This document shows, in pieces, positions 32,216 through 43,327 of a stretch of DNA of 64,000 nucleotides. The stretch is from Rhypophila decipiens (taxonomy: Eukaryota > Ascomycota > Sordariomycetes > Sordariales > Naviculisporaceae), in the NCBI GenBank assembly GCA_033297075.1, contig MU858063.1, forward strand, positions 248,001 through 312,000, read 5' to 3'. Each line of letters opens with the position of its first letter. Position 1 is the first letter of the stretch. The position numbers and the translations under genes were made by a program. The notes beneath the pieces were generated by a model. It had not been told where the DNA came from. It searched no databases and worked only from the letters and a program-made list of their open reading frames with translations.

Positions 32216-32817
32216 ATACTTGCCATACCCCTATCATCCGGGTGCGTATACACGTACTCTCTTATTGTTATACCGGTCATTGATCATTCAGTACTGATCA
32301 GAGTCTGGGATAAACCTTTTACATTGAGAACAGCGCTCATGTTTGTGGTGATCATCACATGAGTAGAGGTATGTAGAGTGGTCTCAACAACACTCTCAGC
32401 AAGAGCCAAGATCGAATGCCACTTTCCTTCACACGAACCATGAATCTGTAGAAATAAAATGAAAGAAACCTTTTGTTCATCATCTAATTATTGATTTGGA
32501 CTCAGAATTAGACTATATTTGCAATCCTATTGTAAGAGTTGAATGAGTTTGTGAGTGGGTGATGAGTTTTGGGCAGCGGAGGTCGTTGACTTTAGGTTTC
32601 TATGATGTGCATAAAAATTCTTTTATCGAAAGAAATATGACTCAAACCCGCAACCACCACCACTTTATCATTTATGTACCCGGTACCTTCACCTTCGGCA
32701 ACACAACTCCCACGCTCCTAAGACGGCGGATTCAGGGATACAAAATTCTTTCTGGAGCTTTCAAGCTCTTTGACATTTAATTTAAATAGACCGTTGGCTC
32801 GCTCCGGGCATTTTTAC
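32216..32817. other. Intergenic region before SUA5
   Basis: About 600 bp, AT-rich, with only short frames. It should hold the SUA5 promoter and, near its end, the leader. No operator recognised. Confidence 0.4.
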
Positions 32818-33120
32818 ATGATTAACAAGTCGTGGACCATCCCTCAAGCTTTTGGCGCATCTTCAAATTTCAGCTTCTCCTCCCACGCCTCTCATCCTCG
32901 ACGTTTAGCAGCGGTCTTATCTCGACTTGGAGTTGCATATACCGTGACCTCTCTGGTTCACACATGTCGGACACCGCAACAATCCAAATCACGCATTTTA
33001 TTTGATCACCGCCGGCGGCTTCATTCCGAGGTCAGCCTAGGCGCAATTCTCGACAAGAAACAACATTATCCATTCTCAGCTGCTTCTGGGACTCTAGCTT
33101 CTCCCGATATCAAACTCGGC

Positions 33121-34584
33121 ATGGCTTCCACAACCCCAGCACCACCACCACATCGGCCCCTCAAGACGACCATCATCAAGGTATCCCAAGGCTCCAAGCC
33201 CAACCAAGAAGATGCATTCGGACACTGGGCCAAGCCGTCCCCAAAAGAAGATGAAAACAACCTCACCACTTCCCACCTAAACACCTGGGTGACGCCGCAA
33301 CCGTCCCCCTCAAACTTTGCGACTCTGATCCCCCTCCAACAAGCAGCCGACTACCTCGTAAAAAACGACATCCCGCTAGCCTTCCCAACAGAAACAGTCT
33401 ACGGCCTCGGCGCCGACGCAACCCGCAGCAACGCCGTCAGAGGAATCTACACGGCCAAAGGCCGACCAAGCGACAACCCGCTCATCGTACACGTCTCTGA
33501 TCTGGCCATGCTCCGGGATTTGCTCTCAGATCCTATACCAGAGATCTACCACCCCCTCATTACGAAATTCTGGCCCGGACCGTTGACGATTCTGCTTCCC
33601 AACCCTTCTTCTCGTCAGTCAAGTTCAAAAAAGAAGCTGCCGCCAAAATTGGTTCTAGCCAAGGAGGTAACAGCCGGCCTGCCCACTTTCGGCGCGCGCA
33701 TGCCCTCTTCTGCCCTCGCTCGCAGCCTGATCAAGTTGGCGAACCGACCCCTGGCTGCACCCTCTGCAAACGCATCTACCAAGCCCAGTCCCACCACTGC
33801 CCAGCACGTGTATGATGATTTACAAGGAAGGATTGAATTCATCCTTGACGGGGGGGCGTGTACCGTCGGCGTGGAATCTACTGTTGTGGATGGGTTATGT
33901 GATCCGCCTGTTGTTCTACGACCGGGGGGCGTGTCGATTGAAGAGTTGCGACAAGTCAAAGGCTGGGAGAGGGTGGAAAAGGCTTATGCTGATGCTGCGC
34001 AGCTTGGGGAGAATGCGCCGAGAGCGCCGGGGATGAAGTATAAGCATTATAGTCCGAGGGCAAAGGTTGTTCTTTATGAGGCGCCATCATCATCAAAAGG
34101 GGTTGATGATGGGAAACTACTACTGGAGACAGAGGATTTGGATCTGGCTTTACAACAACAACAACAAAAACAACAACAACAACAACAACCACTCGAGGGC
34201 GGAGAAGAAAAAAAGACCGGTAGGACCGTTGCGGTTATCAGGACAACGAGCTGGCCCGTTGCTGCTGGATTACCTACTACCACCACAGCTCCTGCCAGTA
34301 GTAGTGGTTTATCAAACGGCCATGGGAACAGCAGCGACCTCCTCCCGTTCAAAGTCACGCAGCTGGAATTTTCACATGGCCAACAGGAAAAGGTCAAGAT
34401 CCTAGACGTCGACCTGGGCAGCGACATCCGGGGCGTCGCACACGGTCTGTTCGCCGCGCTGCGGGAACTCGACCGGCGCGGGGCCGATGTTATCTTCGTG
34501 GAGGGGGTAAGTGATGCCGACGGTCAAGATATCGCGGCTGCGGTGATGAACCGGCTTAGGAAGGCTGCTTCGGTTATTAGGTAG
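33121..34584 (+). CDS. SUA5: Threonylcarbamoyl-AMP synthase Sua5 (YrdC plus Sua5 domain)
   Basis: Sua5 makes threonylcarbamoyl-AMP from threonine, bicarbonate and ATP, the first step of t6A37 modification of ANN-decoding tRNAs. From 33121 the frame encodes 487 aa. YrdC domain: FPTETVYGLGADAT, YTAKGRPSDNPLIVH, FWPGPLTILL, RMPSSALARSLI and APSANASTKPSPT. The linker PGMKYKHYSPRAKVVLYE is the mark of the full Sua5 architecture. A glutamine tract encoded by CAA repeats (34153-34188) and a Lys/Ser-rich segment interrupt the C-terminal domain, and the end (GVAHGLFAALRELDRRGADV) is canonical. ATG 33121 has G at -3 and G at +4. The same frame is open upstream to an ATG at 32818 with T at -3, which would add a 101-residue Arg/Ser-rich N-terminus that could serve mitochondrial import. 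Confidence 0.92.
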   Translation: MASTTPAPPPHRPLKTTIIKVSQGSKPNQEDAFGHWAKPSPKEDENNLTTSHLNTWVTPQPSPSNFATLIPLQQAADYLVKNDIPLAFPTETVYGLGADATRSNAVRGIYTAKGRPSDNPLIVHVSDLAMLRDLLSDPIPEIYHPLITKFWPGPLTILLPNPSSRQSSSKKKLPPKLVLAKEVTAGLPTFGARMPSSALARSLIKLANRPLAAPSANASTKPSPTTAQHVYDDLQGRIEFILDGGACTVGVESTVVDGLCDPPVVLRPGGVSIEELRQVKGWERVEKAYADAAQLGENAPRAPGMKYKHYSPRAKVVLYEAPSSSKGVDDGKLLLETEDLDLALQQQQQKQQQQQQPLEGGEEKKTGRTVAVIRTTSWPVAAGLPTTTTAPASSSGLSNGHGNSSDLLPFKVTQLEFSHGQQEKVKILDVDLGSDIRGVAHGLFAALRELDRRGADVIFVEGVSDADGQDIAAAVMNRLRKAASVIR

Positions 34585-34990
34585 CAGCCAGTCATGTAAC
34601 TTCTTGGGCACAACTCTGAAAATATGACTCGATAGACTAGACTGGTGGATAATGTAGATCAGGGCAGATAGATGCCTAGACGGGCTCGTTTGTCTCAAAG
34701 GCACGATATGAAATCAAAATAGAAGATGGATAATTACGCATAGGATGGTTAGAGCTCATAAAATCCTTTTGATCACCACTTTGAACACGTCATGCCTGCT
34801 GCAATATTCGACAAATGGAGAAAGAAACGCCAGCCATTTTTCATTTGAAAGCTTAGCCTCGCCGTTTAATGATTCCAAAAACGAAAAAAAAAAAAAAGCC
34901 CCGAGTACTAGTCCGCCCAGCTGCCAAAAATTCGTGGATATCCTCTACTAAAAACTCCTGTAGCCGCCAGCCCAACACGTCGGACTCCGA
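34585..34990. other. Convergent 3' intergenic region SUA5/RET3
   Basis: About 400 bp between convergent genes. It contains an A-rich run near 34880-34900. No gene or RNA is seen. Confidence 0.4.
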
Positions 34991-35789
34991 TTACAAGCCC
35001 TGCCGCAACCAGCCCGCCAACTTTGTCCGTCCCAACTGGGCAAGGTTATTCACGCCCTGCTCGCTGAAAGGATCAATATTGGTGAGGTTGACGTCCTGCG
35101 TGGGCGCGCGCGAGCAGCGGTGCAGGATAATAGTCGGGTCTGTCTCCATCACGATGCCCGAGTCGACAATCTCGTCGATGGCCAAGCTGACTAGATCGAA
35201 ATTCTCGACGATGGTTCTTCGGTCGACGCTTTGTCTGGGGTGTGTGTTAGTCAGTAACTGTTTCACTGAACGAACTCAAGGTTGGAGAAGGGCAAGGGGA
35301 ACCATACTTGAAGAGCAGATGGAAGGAATCCCGGATCGCGAGGATCACATTGTAGAGTAATATCTCGTTCTCCTCGGCGCCGCCTACGACAAAGATGCCC
35401 ACATCGGATTCGAACTTGTAGAGGACAACCTTGCCGTCGAACAAGAGGATATCGCCCGACTGCTTGGCCGTCTTGGCTAGCAGTCCTTTCTCGAATCGCA
35501 GCTGCGAGGCCTTGTCGGGGTATGGGTTTGGAGGAAGTGCAGCTGCGGCGGTCATGGTCGGTCAGCGCTTGTTCATTATATTTGTCCTCCCAAGTGTTGG
35601 TTGTTTCGTACCTCCTGATGTCTGTCCTCCGATTCCTTGGTCGTAGTATTTGGCGAATATCCTGGATCCGTCGTCGGCCGAGAGGATTACTAGGGACAGG
35701 TGTTAGCGAATGCGATCGTCGGGGAAGGGATTCGATTGGTCGCACGCACATATGGCCTGGACGCTGTATAGAGACATTCCTGGCGCCAT
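34991..35789 (-). CDS. RET3: Coatomer subunit zeta (COPI)
   Basis: Zeta-COP is the small adaptor-like subunit of the COPI coat for Golgi-to-ER and intra-Golgi traffic; it pairs with gamma-COP. Four exons: 35789-35750, 35689-35612, 35542-35308 and 35234-34991, total 198 aa, the usual size. The joins read MAPGMSLYSVQAILILSADD, then RIFAKYYDQG, ALPPNPYPDKASQLRFEKGL, DILLFDGKVVLYK, and LLFKQSVDRRTIVENFD. The end, NLAQLGRTKLAGWLRQGL, shows the family longin-type domain with a C-terminal helix. All introns are 60-73 bp with GT-AG ends. ATG 35789 opens a conserved first exon, and Met5 is an alternative start. It is divergent from MCM4. Confidence 0.93.
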
Positions 35790-36343
35790 GTTGGGCAACG
35801 GGGCTTTGCGACAGGTCGAAAGTGGAATTGGCGGTCGTAATGGACGGTGATGCTGTTGCGCTGCTGTAATGTATCGCCAGTTGCTTGTTAGTGGAGTGTC
35901 CAGACGGAGCAGTAAACTTGTGGGGGTGAACTGAGGTGGCCCCTTTGTTTGTTAAGCTCTGGCTGGCCGACCGGCTGTCACGATGTGGCTTGAAAGGCTG
36001 AGCCCCACTTCAAGCAATCGGTACGTACCCCGATGCCAAGAACGCGGCTGCCAGGGGTTTAATTGAAGGCCCAGTCGGCGCGTTCCTGAGCGCGTAAAGT
36101 GTCTGCGACGCGATAAGTTCGCGTCTCTCATTTTTCGACCCCGTCTTTTGGTTTCCCCAGCAGCGGGTCAGGGGGATCCCACTTTCACTTGTCGCAACCA
36201 CTTTCCTGTCTTGATTGTTACTTTTCATCCCATCCTTTGCAATTTCAACCCCTTCTTTGCTGCGACTTTTTGAAGCTGTCGACGTTTTCTTGTTTACAAA
36301 AAGAGCGGTAAACAACAGCAACAACATCACCCACCAAACAATC
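35790..36343. promoter_or_regulatory. Divergent promoter RET3/MCM4
   Basis: 554 bp separate the two start codons. The MCM4-proximal half carries five MCB-core motifs (listed separately), followed by a pyrimidine-rich leader with A-rich CAACAGCAACAACATC just before the MCM4 ATG. Confidence 0.6.
36042..36124. promoter_or_regulatory. Cluster of five MCB-core motifs (ACGCG/CGCGT) upstream of MCM4
   Basis: ACGCG at 36042-36046 and 36108-36112, CGCGT at 36079-36083, 36091-36095 and 36120-36124. Five copies within 83 bp, about 220-300 bp upstream of the MCM4 ATG. ACGCGT-core MCB boxes bind MBF (Mbp1/Swi6, Cdc10 complex in fission yeast), which drives G1/S genes. MCM4 is a plausible G1/S target. Function is inferred. 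Confidence 0.6.
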
Positions 36344-39300
36344 ATGTCTTCACCGCCGTCGAACCGTCGCTCGACGAGAAGTTCGCAGGCGGGCACCCCC
36401 AGAGGGCGCTCGACTCGCAGCTCCCAAGCAGCACGAAGCAGCCCCGCCCCAGCTGGTCCTTCTGATGCCGCCGCTGCGACCCCTCGACAGACTCGCGGTT
36501 CGCAGCTGGCCTCGAGTCCCCTGTTCTACCAGTCCTCCTCGCCTGCTCCTGGACGAAACCAACAGAATCGCAACAGCCAGAATAACGAATCGCAGGATAC
36601 CGATGCGCCCCTCCGCCATCAGACCGAGACCCAGAGCACCGAGACCCAAAACACTGGTGACCGCACCCCGCGCGCGAGCGGCAGTGGCTTAATTGGAGGT
36701 ATGCGCTCCTGATGCAGAATCAGCTTTGATAACCAGGTTTATGATACTAACAGCCTCACAGAATCATCCCCCGTTCGCTACGATAGCTCCAGCCCCGGTC
36801 ACCATCTCAGCCAGCGGTCAGACCTCCGCAGCGAGAGCAGCCAGCTGTTTGTCGGCTCCGAGCGGTCGGGAACCGGGAGGTCCCGCATCAACCCCGAGCT
36901 TCTCCGTACGCTCTCACAGGTGCCGCGCCACGTCATTCTCGACGAGCGTGGCAGGGTAATTCGAGATGGCTCGGCGGCTCTGGGATCAGACATTGCCTCG
37001 TTTTCCAACCCCAACCCCGGCACCTCAGACGCAGACGCCCTGGGCGGCTCTGACGTCGGTCTTGTCTGGGGCACCACCATATCCGTCGAGGATTCTTTCG
37101 CCTCCTTCAAGGACTTTTTGAGAAACTTTACCAAAAAGTACCGCATGTGGGCAGACGGTGCCCTGGAAGTCGACACCAGGGATGACCCGGAGGCACAGTC
37201 CAAGCCGTACTGGGAGGCGCTGGAGAACATGCTGCTCCTCGGCGGCACCAAGCTGTATCTCGACCTCCGCGACCTCAAGGCCTACCCGCGCACTCTCAAG
37301 CTGTGGCACCAGGTCCAGTCGTACCCCATCGAACTCATCAGCGTCATGGACCAGGTGGTCCACGACCTCATGATTGAGGTTGCCCGGGCAGAAATGGCGA
37401 GAAATTCTCAAGCCTCGGGCGCTCCTCGCCCGTCTCAGAGCTCGGAGCCTGCCTTTCCCAGTTCGGATGTGCGCAGCGAGGAGCCCTCGACCCCGCGGCC
37501 CTCTCAAGCGAGGGAGCAGCCAACCCTCGAGGACCAAGTCCTTGCCAATGCTTACAACGTCCGTCCGTTTGGTCTCGACAAGACGACCAACCTACGCGAC
37601 TTGAACCCGTCCGACAGAGACAAGCTCGTGTGCATCAAAGGTCTCGTCATCCGGACCACGCCCGTCATCCCGGACATGCAGCGGGCCTTTTTCAAGTGCA
37701 GCGTCTGCGGCCATTCGATAACCGTGGACCTGGACAGGGGCAAGATCCGGGAGCCCACCGAGTGTCCCAGGGCTCGCTGCGCTTCCAAAAACTCGATGCA
37801 GATCGTCCACAACAGGTCCATCTTTGCGGACAAGCAGGTCATCAAGCTCCAAGAGACACCCGACGCAATCCCAGCCGGCCAGACCCCGCACTCGGTCTCG
37901 GTCTGCGTCTACACGGAGCTGGTGGATTTTTGCAAGGCTGGCGACCGTGTCGAGCTCACGGGCATCTTCAAGGTCACTCCTGTGCGCGTCAACCCGCGCA
38001 TGCGGACCATCAAGAGCGTGCACAAGACCTACGTCGACGTGCTGCACGTGCAAAAGGTGGATAGGAAGAGGATGGGCGCCGACCCGTCCACGCTTGATCT
38101 CGCCGAGGAGGAAGAGGCCCATGTCAGCGGGCAGGCCATGGACGAGATTAAGAAAATCTCGCCCGAGGAGGAGGCCAAGATCCGAGAGACGGCACAGCGT
38201 GATGATATTTACGATTTGCTCTCTCGCTCGCTCGCTCCGTCTCTGTACGAGATGGACGACGTCAAGAAGGGGATCCTGCTGCAGCTGTTTGGAGGCACCA
38301 ACAAGACTTTTGAAAAAGGAGGTAGCCCGCGGTACCGTGGTGATATCAACGTCTTGCTGTGCGGTGATCCGTCTACGGCCAAGTCCCAGCTCTTGTCCTA
38401 TGTCCACCGTATCGCGCCCCGTGGTGTTTATACCAGCGGCAAAGGTTCTTCGGCGGTTGGTCTGACAGCCTACGTGACCCGTGACCCGGAATCCCGCCAG
38501 TTAGTGCTCGAGTCTGGTGCCCTGGTCTTGTCCGACGGCGGTGTCTGCTGCATTGACGAGTTTGACAAGATGAACGAGTCGACCCGTTCGGTTCTGCACG
38601 AAGTCATGGAGCAGCAGACTGTCTCGGTGGCCAAAGCAGGCATCATCACGACCCTCAACGCCAGGACAAGCATCCTCGCCTCGGCCAACCCCATCGGCAG
38701 TCGGTATAACCCGAACCTGTCAGTCCCGCAGAACATTGATCTGCCGCCCACCTTGTTGTCGAGATTTGATCTAGTCTACCTGATTCTCGACCGGGTCGAC
38801 GAAAAGAATGACCAGCGTCTAGCCCGCCATTTGCTGTCCATGTACCTCGAAGACAAGCCCGAGTCTGCTTACAACGAAAATGACATTTTGGTAAGCTCCT
38901 CCCCCTTCCTTTTACCCCCAAATTACCAACTAACTTTGCTTTCAATTTCAGCCCGTGGAGTTCCTAACAAGCTACATCTCCTACGCGCGCTCACACATCC
39001 AACCCAAAATAACCCCCGCCGCCGGCCGGGAACTAGTCGACGCCTACGTGGAAATGCGCAAACTGGGACAAGACGTCCGCGCAGCAGAAAAACGCATCAC
39101 GGCCACAACAAGACAGCTCGAGTCAATGATTCGTCTGTCCGAGGCACACGCCAAAATGCGTCTCGCGGACGAAGTCACATCGCAAGACGTCCAAGAAGCT
39201 GTCCGCTTGATTCGGTCTGCGCTCAAGATGTCGGCGACTGATTCCCAGGGGCGGATCGACATGTCCTTGCTGACGGAGGGCACGTCTGCTGCGGAGCGCA

Positions 39301-39533
39301 AGAAGAGGGCTGATATGAAGGATATGGTTCTTAATTTGTTGAATGAGTTGACTGCGTCGGGGGCGGCGGTGAGGTTTAGCGAGGTTAGCAAGCGGTTGAG
39401 CGAGAATGCGGGCGTGCCGGTTGATAACAGTGAGTTTGCAGAGGTTATGAGGGCGCTGGAGATGGAGGGCGCTGTTATGGTTAGTGGGGAGGGGGCGAGG
39501 AAATCGGTTCGGAGGGTTACTGCTACTGTTTAG
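36344..39533 (+). CDS. MCM4: DNA replication licensing factor Mcm4 (MCM helicase subunit)
   Basis: Mcm4 is one of six AAA+ subunits of the replicative MCM2-7 helicase, loaded at origins in G1. Three exons: 36344-36698, 36762-38890 and 38952-39533, total 1021 aa. The N-terminal 190 residues are Ser/Thr/Arg/Gln-rich with many SP or TP sites, as in other fungal Mcm4 tails phosphorylated by CDK and DDK. An OB region holds a zinc finger (CSVCGH...CPRARC). The AAA core shows Walker A GDPSTAKSQ, Walker B CCIDEFDKM, sensor ASANPIGSRYN and arginine finger SRFDL. The winged-helix C-terminus reads DMKDMVLNLLNELTASG. Introns are GT-AG (36699-36761 and 38891-38951). Confidence 0.96.
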
Positions 39534-40214
39534 ATGGACATATGGGGGGGTAGTGAATATCCTGGTGGTATTCAAGATGGTGATATATGAGACGACGGTC
39601 TATATGTGTTTTCTCACTTTGTTTGGTGACGAGCATGGATTTCTTTTTGTTTACATGGCCAAGGTAGCTAGCATAAGGGGGCCGGACTATATTGGTTCAT
39701 CGAAGTAGAATGATGTATACAGATGGATGCCTTGATCATGAGACAGTAGATGGAATAATTCCTAAGTAAATTTTCACGTTCATATGACCCGTCGTGTAAG
39801 GCTTCAGTTCTCGTGGTAGATGTACGTTATTCGTACATCGTGTCACCGAATGTATGCAGTATTGAAGACAGGCATGTTACATTAATAAAATACACAAAGG
39901 GAAACAGTTAAAGTAACACGACAGACTAAGGCCAACATAGACAAATCCCAACTCGACCCGACCCATGGTATCTTTGCATTATACCCGGCCCAAACGATAC
40001 AAAAGAACAGGGACCAGTAACCAGAGCAGGCTAGCCAGGACAAACAACAAACTCGAGTTCTTCCAGCCTTCATTTCCCTGATGACATTCATCACTTTCGT
40101 GAGACAACCATAACACCCGAGAACAAAAGCAGCACCCAAAACAACATTCAGAGCAAGAACCCAGGCATCAGAGGTAACAAACCAACAAAGCAGCGTCCCT
40201 CAGCGGTAAGGCAA
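39534..40214. other. Convergent 3' intergenic region MCM4/Pil1-like
   Basis: About 680 bp between convergent stop codons. It holds both 3' UTRs; no gene, RNA or repeat recognised. Confidence 0.4.
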
Positions 40215-41403
40215 CTAGACCCCGACCGAAGCCACCTTTTGCATATTCAGACCCCCATTCCCATTCCCACCAGACATGGTAGGCGCCGGAGCCAGAGTCT
40301 GCTGCTCCCCCTGCTGCCCAGTAGTAGCAACAGGTGAAGTATTCTCATCCTGCACCTTTTCTTCCTTGTGATCTTCCTCTCTGGCAGGGGACTCGCTCTT
40401 CCCACCAGTCCCCCCCAAGACGCCATCCAAATCTAGTCTCCAATCCCGCAAATCATCCTCGGCATCATTCAAAATCTGCCTAGCCTGTCCAGACTGCCCA
40501 TAGTTGGGCTCAGCATCCCCCGGCACAATGGGCGTATCGTCCAGCAGTTCCAACAACCTCAGCCCATGCTTCGCAAGAATGACTTGCTTCTCGGCGCGCT
40601 CAATCGTAGCGAGGAACTCGGCCTGATAGGCTTCTTTCAGCTTTTGACGTGTCTATCAATTCTCTCATCATTAGCACATTCCCCCACCCAAAAAACAGCA
40701 ACTGTGTACGGTAGGTAAGGTAGGTTTAAACTCACAATATTCCGTAACTGCGCCTCAGCAACCATATTCTCCGCCTCGGCCCTGACCAACTCCTGCTCAA
40801 GCACCACAAGCCTTGCGCTCTCCGGCTCCTTGCTCTTCAACTTGCCAATCTCATCAACCAATTTATTCCTACCGTCCCGACTCGGCTGGACCGACTTTTC
40901 CGTGTTGCGAATCGTCTTGAGCACTCCCCGTGATTCATCCAACGCGTGGGCATAGTTGTCCTCTTGCTCGCCGATTTCCGAGAGGATAACGCCGACCTTG
41001 TCGGACACGTCCGAGATGGCCTCGTCGTTGGTGTGCTCGCCCCATTCCGAGAGCTGGGTTGCTATAGAGAGACGTTCTTTGCCGGCGGCTTCGTAGGATG
41101 ATATGAGGTTGTTTTCGGATTTTATGAGCCGGTAGAGCCGTTTTGAGAGCTCCGGCTGGATTGAGCCGCGCAGGGAGGATAGAGAGAAGCCTCCCCTGCC
41201 GCCGGAGGATTTGGTGGTGCGGCTGTGGGAGGTTGAGGTGGGCGAGTTGCCCGAGGTCGATCGGGTAGATTTGGAGGAGCGGATTGAGAGAGCGCGTTGC
41301 CTGGGACGGAGGGTCAGTCTTGGTCGGAGGAACAGGCGTATTTTTGGGAGAGAAAGAGGTGATACCAGGAGAAACGGTTGCTTTCGTTGCTCTTGCGAGA
41401 CAT
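40215..41403 (-). CDS. Eisosome BAR-domain protein of the Pil1/Lsp1 family
   Basis: Pil1/Lsp1 proteins are the core scaffold of eisosomes, which shape furrow-like plasma-membrane domains. Three exons: 41403-41366, 41300-40736 and 40652-40215, total 346 aa. The N-terminus (MSRKSNESNRFSWQRALSIR) is basic and Ser-rich, followed by SLSSLRGSIQPELSKRLYRL and the BAR helices: LSEWGEHTNDEAISDVSDKVG, SVQPSRDGRNKL, LVVLEQELVRAEAENMVAEA and QLRNITRQKLKEAYQAEF. These match Pil1/Lsp1 in order. The acidic tail has Glu/Lys clusters and a Gln-rich end. The shortened and Ser-rich N-terminus suggests a PilB/Lsp1-like paralogue over canonical Pil1, but this is not settled. Introns are GT-AG (41301-41365, 40653-40735). 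Confidence 0.85.
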
Positions 41404-42625
41404 GGCTTGGAGACGGGAAGGTTGTTGTTGAACAGGGTGATGGTTGGGCGTGTGAGGTTTGTTTGCTTACATATTTGCTATTGCGAGCGACTCGCCCGGT
41501 ATTTTTGTTTGTTTGGGTTTCTGTTTGCAGTGCTTGTTGCCCAAGACGTAAATATGGAGGCAGGTAGGTATTCGGGAGTGCCTTCCAGTTGACAGGTTGG
41601 TTCCAATTCTCGAGGTGACTGGAATTTTGAAAATGAAAAATGTCGCAAGAAATGTTGGTCGCCTTAGTAGCAGGCTAGCCCAAGGCAATAGATATGCAGA
41701 CAGTTCCAGCAGACGTCACCTGTTCTTGTCTTTGTTCTGCCGCAGGCAGATCATGGTCATCGGCTACCCCTCCACGGATTTACATCCGCCATCACCACCG
41801 TTATCAACCTTCCGTTGTATTAACAAAATGATCTTGCACTGAGCTCTCCATTATACCATTCGTTTCAGTTTTTCAATCAGAGTACCGGCGGATTTGTTAC
41901 AGTCAAAGGAGTCATAATTTATGTTCGTTTTGTTCATCAGATTCAACTGCGAGAACTTCCCGTTCATCACGGTGTAAGTGATATGATAGAGGGCCAATGA
42001 CGTCATAGTCGCTATCAACAGCCTCGGGCTGAATTGATGCGCACATGTTTTCTCCCCACCACTGGGCGACAAGCCTATCTTTCAGCCATTGAATTCCGAC
42101 CGCGATTGGATTCCCGGAAGCCGCCGTTGAGTTCAGTGAAATAGAGTTCTTACGAACGTTTTGAACCTGAAAAGGTAAAGATTTGTATGGTTTCTTGCTC
42201 ATACACAGCACTACGAATAAATTACGATTAGAATACAGTGCAGCCTCGCTATAATGAGCAGTCCATACGTATTTCATACCCAAAAGGTGTAATACAGAGC
42301 CTGCGCATTTCCAAAAAAAAATGGAATTTACCACTAAAAACCAAAACCTGTTGAAATCCTTACACGTAAAAGCCAGCCTGAATTTCTATAAGCTGTAAAT
42401 ATCAAACGCAATCTATAACACGATAATTAACCATACCACAGGAAGTCCTCAAATCGCATAACCTTACAAGTCATAAACTGAACCAAACAAAAATATCAAC
42501 GCAAAAGCCATCCCCTAATGTCTCTCACGGACGTCCTCCATTCACACGTTAAAGCGTGAAGTTGGGTGCCCTCAAACATCGAACCTCATATACTCTTCCC
42601 CCCAGGACGCCCCCTGCATCATCTC
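41404..42625. other. Intergenic region between Pil1-like and His-rich genes
   Basis: 1.2 kb; the 41404-41700 part is the probable promoter and leader of the Pil1-like gene. Frames at 41851-42334 on the minus strand have no recognisable feature. AT-rich from about 42200 to 42500, consistent with the 3' region of the His-rich gene. Confidence 0.4.
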
Positions 42626-43303
42626 CTAAAAAGCACTCCCCCTCCTAGCACTAGCACTCACAGCAGTGGTACTAGTCGTAACAACCCGGCCCTCCTCACG
42701 CCCAACAACCTCCCCATATCCATGTCCATGATGTCCGTGTCGTGAATTCTCTCTAGAATACCCAGGCACCACCAGCCTCTCGGCGGTATGTCCATACGAC
42801 AACCCGGGAGGAGCAAGTTCTCGCTCCGAAACCCGGGTCTCGAGGGTGGGGATATACGAAGACTCCCCTCCATAACTTCCGTAACCATGATCCCGACGGG
42901 AGCCGCTGCCGTAGCCGTTCAAGTTGGTGGCGCTGGTAGTGGTGTAGATGATGCGCTCTCTTTCTCCTTCTCTTCCGCTGTTGTGGTGATGGTGATGGCC
43001 GTGGCCATGGTGTTCGTGGTGACTATGCTCATGCCCCCCGCGGTGATGATGGCCATGGTGTTCATGGTGGTGATGCTGCTCTCTGTGATGATGATGGCGA
43101 TGCTCCTCAGGAACAGTTAGGTAGCTGCTCAAGCGTGGGTTATTATCAACCGTCGAGTAGCGGCGGTCAAATTCGTCACGTCGATAGTATTCAGCACGCA
43201 CAGGGCTCCGGTCTCGGTTGTAGGGAGTGGCTGGTCGAGAGTGATACATGTCCTCTTCGTAGTATTTATCCCGTCGTCGGCTGCCGCCGAGGCCGAAGCA
43301 CAT
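42626..43303 (-). CDS. Histidine-rich hypothetical protein with MCFG N-terminus (225 aa)
   Basis: Single open frame. The N-terminus MCFGLGGSRRRDKYYEED resembles small fungal proteins that start MCFG, where Cys2 could be acylated; this is inference. Residues about 70-110 are extremely His-rich, with runs of HHHH and HHHHH separated by E, G and R (about 35 His). The rest is Gly/Tyr/Ser-rich (YGSGSRRDHGYGSYGGESSY) and ends VSASARRGSAF. An in-frame ATG eight codons earlier (43327) would add MHSREEDA; the MCFG start is preferred. Function is unknown; the His cluster could bind metal or buffer. No intron is needed. Some of the tract could reflect a repeat expansion of CAT/CAC codons. Confidence 0.7.
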   Translation of the reverse strand: MCFGLGGSRRRDKYYEEDMYHSRPATPYNRDRSPVRAEYYRRDEFDRRYSTVDNNPRLSSYLTVPEEHRHHHHREQHHHHEHHGHHHRGGHEHSHHEHHGHGHHHHHNSGREGERERIIYTTTSATNLNGYGSGSRRDHGYGSYGGESSYIPTLETRVSERELAPPGLSYGHTAERLVVPGYSRENSRHGHHGHGYGEVVGREEGRVVTTSTTAVSASARRGSAF

Positions 43304-43327
43304 CGCGTCTTCTTCTCTGCTGTGCAT

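Noticed and set aside
32770..32817. Extension of SUA5 to an in-frame TTG at 32770
   Set aside because: TTG is not a plausible nuclear start; 33121 is preferred, with 32818 as the only upstream ATG.
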